Shown piece after piece: positions 15,501 through 29,106 of a stretch of DNA of 64,000 nt. The stretch's first letter is position 1; every line of letters begins with the position of its first letter. The stretch is from Mytilisepta virgata (lineage: Eukaryota > Mollusca > Bivalvia > Mytilida > Mytilidae): the NCBI GenBank assembly GCA_028015205.1, contig CM051519.1, positions 88,371,539 through 88,435,538 of the forward strand, written 5' to 3'. The notes under the pieces are model-generated. The model saw only the letters and a list, made by a program, of their open reading frames with translations, was not told the origin of the DNA and searched no databases. The translations under genes and the position numbers were made by a program.

Positions 15501-18500
15501 AGACAGTCCTCTGATCCAATGATTTCGAAATTTTCGCCGATTAAAGAGGACAAAGATATTGAGGCAGATATGCAAATAAAAGGAAAAGATCACAAGGAAC
15601 CGCCCTTCTTGAGACTTACCACAGACGATAGTAGCCTTTCTGGATTAAGTGACACTGATAGTACGCGTTCGGAACCTATCATTGACGTTAGGAATAAGAA
15701 AATACCAGCTTCAGCTTATGCACAAATGTTCTTTCAGTCAACGGAAAGTGAAAAACACCACGCTAAGGATATCCCGTCTAAAGTTCTGCGACCCGATATG
15801 AAACCAAAAAGTAATTCAGAAACTCATATTCCCGAACGTTTACTAGCAAAATCTGTGATTGACTTTTCAGATGATGAAGAACGAAAAGCTCGGGAACAAA
15901 GAAAATTGGAACTTCAACACGAAATTGAACGACGAAAACGTCAACTGGAAGAGACTAGTAAATTGCAAAATGAACTCTTCCAACTAACCAGGTCGGGACA
16001 AGTAATGGCTCACAGTTACGATGACATTCCTAAAAAATCTAGTACAAACATGTATGCAATAATGCGACCAATCCCTACGGGTATTATCAAGCCTTTAGAT
16101 GACGACGAATCAGATGATGATAAAGACTTGCGAATTGGTGCTTGGGAAAATGAAGCGAGTTATAGTTCATCCGAGTATCTGGCTCATAAGCAAGAACGGG
16201 TGAAACGGAGTCGGGGGCAAGATATTAGTGCTCATTCAAGTCCGTATATATATCAAGAAAATTCTGATGATAAAAAAGACAGTCGGTTAGGCAAACAGAA
16301 AGTAGATTTTTATTTACGACCTCATCACGGAAAGGACCAAAGCATGCATGGTAGTGTTACATTACCAGAGATTCATTCAAAACGAGGCGAAGCTGAATAT
16401 AGCTCTGCCGCGGGAGGTGCTTTTTCTGATACAGAAGCCAGTCCACCAAATGACACAACACCAGCCATGCCACTTTTGGATGATGTCACTGCTCGTTCTC
16501 GAAAAATAATACACGAAATTGGTACAGGAAGTCGACCCGCCTCAGCGGAATATAATTTAAGTGGAGATGGTGAGTAAAATTGTTACAAACAATTATACAG
16601 GTACCAAAATATTTCTGCTTTTATAAATAGAATATTTCTACTTTTATAAATAGAATATTTCTGCTTTTATAAATAGAATATTTCTATTATTCAAACAAGC
16701 AATTATGTACCATATACCATTCTCTTGACGATCAATTTCAGGGTTTAAATGTAGTAATTCTAATTCCTTCCATCATTATTTCACTAGTTCAACTTTTGCG
16801 GTTGACTATCATTATTTAAAACTCTTTTATCTCAAAATTAATTTGTTAGTCCCAATGTAATACGTTATATCTTTTCCTGATTTCTCGAAGCTCCAATTAC
16901 AGATGACTGTCTCTTCAATTTTATGTAAATTTCAGTAACAAATCAGTACAGGAACCTTATCGTATCGTATTCTCTTAAGATAATATGAGAGTCAACTGTG
17001 TTTTGATTATTTTTTTTCATATAGATTTACTTAACGCTATGCACCGTGTGGAAAGCGATAACAGCGTAGATGCGGATGAACCATTGATGAAGCACAAACT
17101 GGAAGGAGGTGTAACAATATTGAAACAAAAAGACAGAAAGAAACAGGTACGTCATGTTGTTTGAAACAAAACCAAGCAGGAAATTTTTTATGGTATCCCC
17201 AGCTCAGTTGCTAGTATTTCAGTACTAGCTCGAAATTGATGCTTAAAATTTAATGTTATAATATTGTAGAATTTGTGAAAACTAAGGAGTAGCTCCCTCG
17301 TGCATACATTTGTAGCTGTGTCCTTAGATGGTTTTGGCAGTTTTGAATTTGCCTTCACCTTTTTGGATTGCTGTTTTGGTTTTCATTATTTTAGGCCTTG
17401 AGCACAACTGATAAGTCGTAAATGAACGAAATGTGCACATCTTGTGCATCAGAATTGGTATCAAAGAATTGTATTATGTGTTGTATGGCTCCATGGGTCT
17501 TTAATGAGTCTTTAGACCAAACATATGGTAAACCGGGACAATAATCCAAATATTACAGAACAGAATTGAAAAACGATGTAATAAATAACAATCCAAAGAT
17601 ACTAATATTAGATATATAAAATTTATACTATGCTTTATACGACGCATTTCAAGGAGTTACCTCTCATCAGCAGCATTAAAGTCGAAACATTTGGAAGACC
17701 AAAAACCAAACTTTTTTTAAAAACAAGAAGTACTCATAACCAAAAATACCGAAATAGGAAGCCAAATTTCAGCTTAGTAATTATATTATTTTTGCATTTT
17801 GCTAAATACTGGTAATTTCTATAACAAATCAATGAATAATCATGTCAGACAAGTCTGACGAATGGGTTGGCGAATACCCTTGGGGATCTAGGGTCCACCA
17901 TTCAGAGGCATCGTCCCAGGAGTTTCAAAATGACAATCCAAAGATACTAATATTAGATATAGTAAATTTATACTATGCTGTATACGAAATTGTATGTCAA
18001 ATCTCTTCGGGATCAACATTATGTGCTACGTAGTTTAAAGACCAAACATCCTATTCAGTTCTTGAACATATTTTTTCTTCAAAATTCACAGAGTTGTTAT
18101 GTGAAGAGTTTAAAGAAATTTAAGCCAATAAAAAGTTTAGTTCACCGATATAGTTTCGTTACTATGACAACATGAAAAAAATAGGTTCCAACCAAGTTAC
18201 AAAAAATGTAACATCAAATGATTTCATGGTAATTTTCTTCAGTAGTTTCCTAAGTATATACGGATTTCAGTTTTTCAAAGAAAAAGTTCTATAGATTCAA
18301 TATCCTTCAATAATAGAAATTTGGCTAAAGTATTTTGCTTAAAATTTTATGAAATAACGTTTTCCCGCCAAAAAAGGGGGGAATTTAGGCTAAATTATTT
18401 TAAAACTGACAAAAATCTTGAACATATTTTTGCTCTATATTTTCATAAAGAATGTCATTCGTCATTAGCTTGCAACTGAAAGAGTGAAAATAGGGGTTCA

Positions 18501-21500
18501 AGGTACAATTAAAAAATGAAGAAGTGATTTTTAATGAAATTTGCCTGTTCTTGTCCAAACGTCTCCCCTCCACAGTATCAATGAACGTGACGTCATAATA
18601 ACCGTATTTTGTCAATGCACATTTTCTGTTCTGTGTCTCTACCGTATAGAAGAACAAAAATTGTACATAGAATGCAAAAATACTTATATGATTGTCGGAC
18701 GTCAAATTCATTACGTTTGAGTAAAGCTTTTTCTTTGTTACCGTATACTGCATTTAATTCTATATGCTATAGGACATTATCTTAAAACAACCCTATTGAT
18801 TTTTGTGTAAACATACGCAAAAATAGGAAAATATTTTGGGGAGTGATTTTGAGAGTAAACAAAAATTGAAACTTTATGCAACAAATACATCATGTTGGTG
18901 GTATTATATAACTTTTCCTGGTAAAAATGTCGTGGCTGATTTTTCTTCAGATAGTACTAAATAAAAAAAAATCTATATTAATTTTACGGCTTTTACATAA
19001 TTTACCTTAAAACAGAATTTTTTAGTTTCATCATTGGATACACACATATTTTGTTAAGTATTTTCTGAAATATGAAAAAAAAACCTTTTCATCTATATAT
19101 GACGGACGTCGTATCGAAAACTGTAAATTGCGCGAAACACAACGCAACAATCAACCACTTTTCGTCTAGCAGAAACAAACGTCATAGAATCCTTAAGTCA
19201 TAATGCCGTTGCGCTTGCTAGTGTGCAGACACAATAGGAAGTTTGGTCTTTAAGTACGTTTTATAGTTTTTCCACGACGACTGTTGTATCAGTCTGTTGT
19301 GCTTTAATGGAAAGTACTACAATTACTGGTTTAGATGATGTCAGTACTTAATAAATAGAACTCTTTTGGATTTATTTTTTCACAGGTTCGATTACTACAT
19401 CACTTATAGTCGATATTACGATTTAATTTGCCTATAACAAGTTTCTCTTTCTTTATTTGAAATGGCCGCTGTTAGGTTCCTCGACTTACTGGGTTTTAAA
19501 CCTCAACGGTTAGGACTGAGATTCACCGTTGGTAGTGTGAAATTGGACTAACTTTTCCTTTGGGAGACCTTTTCCGTTGTTTGGGGATGACATAGCTTAA
19601 GGTTTTGTAATTGATTTCTATTTCTTTCACTTTGCACGTTCGAACGTAACTTTTGGTAAATTTTCATTAACTTGTCCGTTTGCCCGGAACTCCGTCATTT
19701 TAAAGTTAGGTTAGTACTCATATGAAAATTTTGAAGGAAGACTTTCCCATGTAACATAGTCGATAGTCAACACTGTTTGATACTCTAGTGTTCCCACATT
19801 TTATGTCCCGTGGATGCGTTTTTGTAAGAAGGGTTTCCTAACAGCAGTAATATGATGTAGTTACAACGAGAAAATCCCCATTAAAGTTATCTGCTCTGTT
19901 AGATAATACGTCATAAGCAAATTTTGACGCTCGTATACCATAAAATGCTGACGTTTAAGTTTTGTGGTTTCAGTAAGGTTTTCAAGTTTACAAATTATAA
20001 AGGAAACCAGTGGTAATTTCTTGATGCGGACACTATTGATTCTTACGAAATTAATGTATGATTCATTGGTCAACGCTGACCAGTATTATTTGATCACTAT
20101 ATCTCTAGATGACGCATAATTGAAGATATCTTTCTGTCTTGTCATCTTAATTGGAAATATGATGGCGACACTCAACTTGAAATGTTTTACAAGCCAGTAA
20201 ATCGACGGAAGTTCATTTTCACCTATAATATATCAGTTTGTTCTCTACAGGTCATGAAAGGTCGATGAAAATGTTAGTTTCTATACAACATACAGTTTGT
20301 TATTATTTTTAAATCAGGTTCCAGTCTTAATAATATTGGTCTGTTGTATGCGTCAGAAATTTAGCTTATTAATCGAAAAATATATATGCTGTTTTTATTG
20401 AACGTGGTTCTTGTAAACTTTTTTTAAAACAATTCTAATACCCTTTTAATTAGATTTCATTATCATATGAAGAGATACGTGTTTCTGTACAGTTTAGCGT
20501 ACTTATACAAGTTGATTTCGATCTCATACGTGTATATATAGTATAATTATTGATTTTTTTGTAGCCACCTCCACCTGCAAGAAAAAAATATGAATTTGCC
20601 ATAAAAAGAATTTTATTAACACGAGATCCAAAGGATAAATCTATTAAAGGTAGTACATTTACCTATAACTTTTAGTCAATAAACAAATAGGTCCAATGAG
20701 TATTTGGCGCAAAAATTAAGTTAGTACCATTGAATATTTATTTCAACAACTAGAAAGCTCGTACAATAGTTCTATGCTTAGACACACGATATTTATCTGC
20801 AAACAAACCACGTAAGACAAATACGTTTATATCATAATTGTCAAATATCAACAAAAGCAGTTTGAAAACGGGATGTGTACACTGGACACTGGAAATATGT
20901 AAATAATTTAATGAATAAATAAAACAACCGTGGCCTGCACCGATAATTGCTGGATTAGGGAAATATTCTGTCTATAAACAAACCTATCCAGTATATTTTG
21001 GTGAAATTCCATCACCTTGTCAAGAGAGGATCGGCAGGGGTAATGGTTTCGACATGCATATAATTTACACTATTTAACATCTTTTCAGCATTCCCTATAA
21101 TAAAACTAATAGAATGTATTTATAAAATGCTCAAAATGGAATGACACGTCCATCTCTCTTGATATTTTCAGCTGGAAATGGAATAGGAATGAAGATAGTT
21201 GGCGGTAAAACTATCCAAGGTACAACCGGTGCATATGTTACCGCTATATTCCCAGGAGGAGTAGCTGATCAACTTCATGGAGAACTTAAAGAAGGTAATA
21301 ATTCAACAACATTGTACAATTTAAATTGATATTAAAATATATTGCACTTGCACAATAAACTACCAGTCTATGCATTTTGGTGGATTCAGACTAATGATGT
21401 CAGCTAAGATCTAAATTTTTTGTGTATTAGAATAATAATACGGGGTAGAAGAAAATGTCGATCAGCTGCATCTTTTCAACAACAGTTCTCCAGATGAAAG

Positions 21501-24500
21501 GAAAAAAACCACACACAGCAAAGTAATGATAGTATGACATTGTTATCAGTAGAGACTTGTATTAGAATATAGTATCAATGTTGTTTCAGGCGATCAGATT
21601 CTTGAATGGAACGGAATAGAACTTTCCAACAAGACATATGAAGAAGTACAGAGAATTATAAATCATCCAACAGTAGAAATTGAACTGGTTGTGAAACCGT
21701 AAGTTACGTACACATTGTAAAGTTTCAAATTAAGAAATCAACACTTAGCTTCTTTTTGTGAGTAGCTTGAAAGCTACTGTCACATGTGACTTTCTAGTCT
21801 TAGAGGATGTTTGTGTACCAAATTGTACCATGACATATTGGTTTTTAATAACAATTTCCGTATAAGAAAATTCGTGTTACGGAAGTTCCTTAAAATGATT
21901 ATACATATAAAATTTCGTGATTAGAATAATGTTTGGTGTCTTCTTTAAATCTCAATAATTGTGAGGTTGCTTGAAATTATTTTCTATTATGTGGATAGTT
22001 TTACCACATTAAACATATCCGAATTAGTAAATTGAAATGAAATTCTAAAGTATCTTGTATTGACGGATTTTGCTGTTAACCCATTAGTTTGCCGTCAAAA
22101 TCAGTATAACTCAATAATGATGCTGCTGGTTTCAGTTCAGAGTATCAGATAATTTTTCAAACCACAGCTTCTAAGAGAGTAAATGTTTTTCATTACTCTT
22201 GCACTTTAATAGAGAAGGCAAGGAAAAACATTTTATTAGATCAGAGACCGGTGCTGTTAGGCAGAAAACATATTTACAGTCAAAAAGTTACTCTCATAAT
22301 CGATGAATCATATCTAGGGATTTTAGTTGAAGTACCTAATTGTAAGTCACACGATCAGCATTGTAAGCATGCATATATTAATGATCATTTATGGTAAGGA
22401 GTTTGTTATGGTTTGTTATGGTTGAGACGTTCGTCAGTATACTTTTCAGCAATGTTTTCATGATTTGTTTTGTTTGACGAATTTCTGTTTTTTTCCATAT
22501 ATACATGTAACCCAAAATACATTGTTAATGTTTCATAGGTCTTCATGAACTATATAGCTTCTTACATTTGCTTTCATGTTTCAGTCACCATTCCAAATTG
22601 GATGGAAAATCTAAAGGCAGTGAGTCATCATATGACAACTTAGATTACGTAGCTGATGAAGTATATGGTAAGGAATTATGATTTTGTTTGGACATTTTAA
22701 CAATTCTTATATAAGAATCGTCCACTTTCAAATTTGAAATTTATTACTTATTGAAGGATTGACTGTGATTTGATTTCGGTATATGACTTAAAAACACTAA
22801 CCAATTGTTAAAATTATATGTTTAAGTCTGCAAACAGGTTATTTCGAAAAGACAGAAAAAAATGTCACAGTCAATCCTTTTTAATTTAATACCCAATGTT
22901 GATTTAAGTCCTAAACATTAGGATTAACTTTTATGACGACACAAAAAGAAAAACAAATTTAGTTTATTAAATGAATTAAAAACTCTAATCAACCAAAAAA
23001 CAAGATATACCTAATATTTTGATTTATATACGTAACTTATGCTATGCTTCTATAATTATAATATAAGGTGAAGTTTTATGTAAAATCTAGCCTTGCAATC
23101 CAATGATTTTTTTGGTTTAGAAAAATGTCTGAAGGCAAATCATGGAGTTGATCCAAAGCAGCTGGCAGCACAGTTAGAAGGGATACAAGAAGGAGAATCA
23201 CGAGCCGGATCTCAACCAGAATCTCAATCCTCATCACAGCATGAAGAATATATTCCCACACCAAGTATTTCATCCCCATCAAATTCATCACAAGCTTCAA
23301 ACTCATCTGACAGAGTCAGGGCTAAGGAAATAAAAGAAAATGTTGAAAAGGTTAGGTTATATACATAAAATAGAATTCAAGTTCAAATACTCGATGACTT
23401 GACTTTGAATCAGTTAAAAGCAAATATTCATTGTTTATACAAACATGGTCAATTTTTTAAAATTTTAAATGAGAGAAATTATTTATCATTTGAGCAAATT
23501 ATCTGACATAAAGATTGATCAAGGAAACATACATGTGTAACCCTGAAAATAATTTAAATAGCTAAAGCATGTCTTTCTGAAAATAGCTTTCATGCAAATA
23601 CGTTAAATTAAAAAAAATTATTATCATATAAATTCGAATTGAAATATTTCTTATTTCCATAAAAAATATCAAAGTTGGGTCGAATTGAAAAAAGACAAAA
23701 ATTGAAAGTACAGCTACTAGTAGTCGGCCTAACAAGAAATTTGTCAATAAAGAAATGTTAAATCATGCAGTTTTGGACTATACTATACGTCAGCCAGAAA
23801 ACTCATATTCAACAATGCCTTCAATTTCATTCATACAATGAATAATTCCTACTTTAATAATATTTTAATTCATCACAGGGCATTCAGCATGGAGCTCGTA
23901 CTTTGGGAGAAATACAGGTAGGATAAAATATTTATGTTTTAAAACGTTTGGAGAACTTTTATTTTATATTGATATGAGGGTGGTGGTCATGTTAACAAGG
24001 GGACACTATATGAAGCAGCGATAAAGAGGTAAGTTGATGTTTGCTTGCATATTTCATCAAATTATTACCTATTTGAATAAAATTCTTTGATACCAATTTT
24101 GATACACAAGATGTGTACATTCGTTAATTTAAACTCATCAGTTGTGCCCATGGCCTAAAATGTTGAAAACCAAAATAACAAACCAAAAGGTTGAAGAGCA
24201 AATTCAAAAATGACAAAATGACAAAAAGAAATAAAACCGAAGTCATCTAAGGACTTAGATTTCATGTTGAACGTCTTCCGGTATAATCATAGTGTTCAGG
24301 TTAATCATCTGTATTCTTCAAATAAGTAATCATTTGAAGAAATCTGCACGAAAACAACAACTTACCTCTTTATCACTGCTTCAAGTCTGCGTCCTCAGTC
24401 GCTCTGATCACTGTTCCTACATGTACCATTTGTTAAGGGATTTTTTCTGTTTGTGAAAATATGTCTCATCAGCGTTGCCAAGTTCTGAAAATGTGGAAAC

Positions 24501-27500
24501 AATTCAGATAAACAATTAGCCAAAAACAACGCAAAAGAGGCATGTACTGAGTGGTAAACATTTTATAAATCTGTGATAACAATTTCGAAGCATTGCTTGC
24601 AGACCTTACAGCAAATAATATTTCATCAGGAGTACTCACGACAGAAAATGTTGTAATATATTCATAATAGAACAAATTGGCGTACGTAGAACTGGTTCAA
24701 ATGACGAAAAAAAAATTATTTTGGAACTAAACATTAGTATTTCAAATCAAGACAATAATTTTACTATTTTTGTGTATTTCTAAACCTTAAACTATCCCCA
24801 GGTCAATAGTTTTCATTACTATTGGCCGGACTATATAGTACTTGAACTATTGACAGGTCAATTGTCTTTCGGTATAATAAAACACTTGTTGACTGCATAT
24901 TCAGGGAACAGTAAATTTATTGTCCCCTCGATACCGGCTTTTGTCCAGAGGCGTAGGGGCAATAGTTGGTATGTCGGGACACCGGGAAAATAAACTTGCT
25001 ATGCCCCTCATACTCCATTAATAAGTATATAATATTCCGTTTTGTAATTGTTCTTATATTCTAAAGATAATAGCTATTGTAATCATTTACAATGTACGAA
25101 TAATGGAATTTCAAGCATTCAGAGAAATAATTGGGGAATTATTCATAAGCGACTGTTATTTATAAGAAGAACTTCCTGCTCTATTACAGCTTCAACTCAG
25201 CCATGACGATTATGACAACACACTAAATGTTCATTTAATACAAGCCAGAAATTTGATGCCAAAAGACATAAATGGATTGTCAGATCCTTTTGTTAAAATT
25301 TATCTCCTTCCAGGAAGATGGTACGTATATGAAGTTTTATAAATTGTTTAAAGGATTTTGTTTTTTTATTGATTTATATTAAAAAGACAGAAATTACACA
25401 AGCACAAACATTTCATATTATTTTTTATCTTTTCAAATTTTGTTTTCATAGAACCATCAACTTTCAGTTGGTTTTTACATTTTTATTTAAAAATTTGAAT
25501 ATGTTGTTGATGTAAAAATTATGAAAAATTTTGCATAAAAATTTTATTTGATAAACAAAATTGGTAATCAAAAATTTTCTTTTTTGCAGCCTTGAGAATA
25601 AAAGACGTTCAAAACATATATCCAGAACACTTAACCCAGAGTGGCACCAAACCGTGATGTTTCAAGAGCTACACAGGGAGGAGCTAAAAAATAAAATGCT
25701 GGAAATTACTGTTTGGGACTATGATCGATTTAAAACGAATGACTTTCTAGGAGAAGTTATTATTGATTTATCTGGTATGTTTTTAATTATGAAATGTTTA
25801 CATATCTGCATTATTTTTAAATGGAAAAAAGTCAAAATATAGTCAAAACGAGAGCATATTCATTTATTGATAAATATGCACACTTTTTTGTATTAGAACT
25901 CGTACTTATATAGACTAGTGATTTTGTTGAAAAATTAAGATTCCTGAGCGGTGGAAAATGAATTAATACCAATTTTGATGCGCAAGATATTACGACTCAT
26001 CAGTTGTGCTAAAGACAACAGCCTGAGCAGTGGAAAATATTGGTTTGATTTTTCAAAAATTGTTTCATTTATGTCGCTGTGACTACTAAAGAGTATCTCA
26101 ATGATCGTGCATGGCTCTGTCCTCAGATGGTTTTGGCTTTACCTTTTTGGCCTATTGAATTTGCACTTCAGCGTTTTGGCCGGATTATTGTTTTGGTTTT
26201 TCAACATTTAGGCTAGAGCGAAACTGGTGAGTTGTAAACCGACGAAATGTGCACACCTTGAGCATCGAAAATTGATATCAAATACTTTGATCTACCTATG
26301 TTTCGAAGTTGTTTATTTATCTTGTTTTGATTGATTATAGTTTCTAAAAAGCTGTTTTAATTATTACATTTATCACAGTTGAAGGGGTTTTAGACAATAT
26401 GCCTCATTGGTATCCATTAAGAGAACATGACGTCACTACCGGTGTAGAGCTACCAAAGCCAACCATGTTGCCAGCAGACATCCGTGGGGCTAAAGACTTA
26501 CAATGGCATGGGTCACCAAATTTGTATTGTAAATCTCAGGGATCACCAAAGCCTAATAGACATCAAAAGGTAAGAGATTAACTTCAATACATAATTATAG
26601 GTTTCACAATGAGTGAGAATTTGATATCAGCTCGAGTTATTTAATTGGGATATAATAATAAACGAGGCTTTGGCTTATGGTTCTTCTGATATATTTATTT
26701 GTTGTGATTCGGCGTCCGGGTGTTGACAAATCGTACCGTTCATTTCTCTGGACATCAAATGTTGCTATGCAAAGATGGCTTTCAAATATGGCGTCACTGT
26801 TTAGAATTGTTGGCCAATCAAAAAAAAAATACGAATATTCCTACACAATCACGCGTTGACCAATCAAATGGGCAGATTTTTCATATCACACTGCTCACGA
26901 TGTGATATCAAATTTTCCTAACCTTCCGAGAGTTAGATAATACCGGTCAATCATAAGAGAATTGCAAATATCAAATAAATATAAAATAGGTTTTACATAC
27001 ATGCAGTTATAAATTCACTGTGGATAATGAATTTATATTACCAATTTTTGATATAATTGCAAACAGTACCGCTCACATTTAAATTTAATTTGATTGAAAG
27101 CATACATTTTAATGAAATAATACATATTTTAGTTTTACTGTAATCCTATCAAACAATACTAACACCATAGTAATATGTCGTCCTGATATGCACCTGGCTG
27201 CCACTGGATGTTACACAACAATTCATCCTTCCATTATAGTAATATGGGGTTAATCAGTGATAAAATTAACTTCTATTTTTTCAGATTACAAGTAAAAGTG
27301 AAGGCATGGGGCGAAGACGACGTTCTCTTGGAGCACTGACTGATACAGACCGTATGTGCAAGAGAAATTAATGTTAAAATGCTACAATCCCTTGCCTTAG
27401 TGCTTAGCTTCCTCCACCATTTGTGCTGTTACACAATATACTCCCTATTGTCTTTGTCTAAATGATCCAAAACTGAAAATTTGTACAAACATTTAACAAG

Positions 27501-29074
27501 AAAATTTGTTTATAATTCGTTTTTAGTTCAACGAAATCTCATCAAAACATCTGATAAAGAAAAACGAGTACATGTATATCTAGCAACTTAAAAATTATGC
27601 ACCTTATTTCATTTATCAATTTTTATCATTATCTTAATTTAATTGTTTTTAGTTTTCTATTTAAGCAAACTGGAAAGTATGATAATTGAAAATATGTTGA
27701 TATTTGTAAAATGAATTTTCTATAAATATTGGAAAATGATACTATAATCTAATCACTGTGCACTTTTTCTTCTATATTTTTAGTATGTATCAAAAGACAA
27801 AAACCTCGCTGACACATACCTCATGTCATTTGAAGCCCCAGTAAAATGCCGAAAATAACAACTTAAGGGTTTTTAAGGTATCCGGACCATAATAGATCGT
27901 GATCGAAAATTGTATCTCTTTTTGACCGTGAATGGCTGAACTAAAAAAATTAAAGCAGGAATTTCGTATATAAGTTTACCCAAGTTGAAACACACTTTGT
28001 TGCTTGTATGCAGAGTCTGTAAAAATAAGTTTGTTATATTGGCATTTCCGAAGATTGCCGATAATTACCGAGGTCATTTCAATCGCGTTGTATGGAACAT
28101 CCGGGAACTTTTGAATAATCAAGTGGTCATTTATGGCCCGGATACCTTAATTGCAAATATATAATCTGAATTTCTTAATGAAGCGGAGTCAAACAAATTC
28201 TGTAAATATACACTGCTTATAAATGTGAAATAGTTAAAAATGTAAGGGCACCTCTTTCCTTCCTCTCTCTAGGTTTTTCTGCCTCTGACTCAACAGATGT
28301 ATCCTCTACGCACTCTTCGCCTCTGCTACGGCACAACACGCGTGACATGCCACTTACTACATCACATCCTGGTAACGTAACCCATTGTTTCAGTGGTGTG
28401 TCGCACGTCATGTTCTTAGCACGAAATGTCTTCCAGAGAATTCGTTCCACTCGCATTTCCCGTCGGCTTACTTTCAAGAAAAAAAATGACGAAAGGTTAT
28501 TTTCAGTGACTGTTGTCGCCATACACTTAGTTCGAGATAATGATTTTAATTTGGTTCAATTTCTGCTTGGTCCTTATAATTATTCACTGTTGTTTTGTAC
28601 TATAATTTTCACAGACCGATTTACATTGATTCTGAATTTAAATCAATTTTTTTTCTTGAATGAGTTAGAAATGAATGACCATAAAATTGTCACAATGTAT
28701 TTTTGTTGACCGTATGCACGCTGGATGTATCTTTTTGTAGTTTACTGTGTAGATTGCTAGTTATGTCTGGTTGTTATTTCATTTCGACTATTTGTAAGTA
28801 AAATACCAAAATGTCCGTGCTGAAAAGCCAGTGTTTATTTTCGGGTGTATTCAGATAGGGAAGGGAAAAACAGTTTTCACTCCCAAGAAGACGTAAAGGT
28901 CGCAATGATTGTAATTCGAGATTCCGATGACGTCAAACATCCTTATAAGAATTGATGTGACGATGTCCCTAGCCAATTCTTAAAAGGGCTACTTTAGTTA
29001 TATTCATTTTCTCGCATGACACACAGACGTATATAGCATACATGTATATTAGTGTTTACATGAAGTTTGATGTT

Positions 29075-29106
<32 letters not shown>

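Noticed and set aside
26677..26905. Two overlapping 60-residue frames
   Set aside because: They lie inside dispersed repeat D; copy 2 does not keep the frames.
28347..28709. 120-residue frame extending exon 17
   Set aside because: It depends on ignoring a good donor at 28372; the extension has intron-like composition and no domain.
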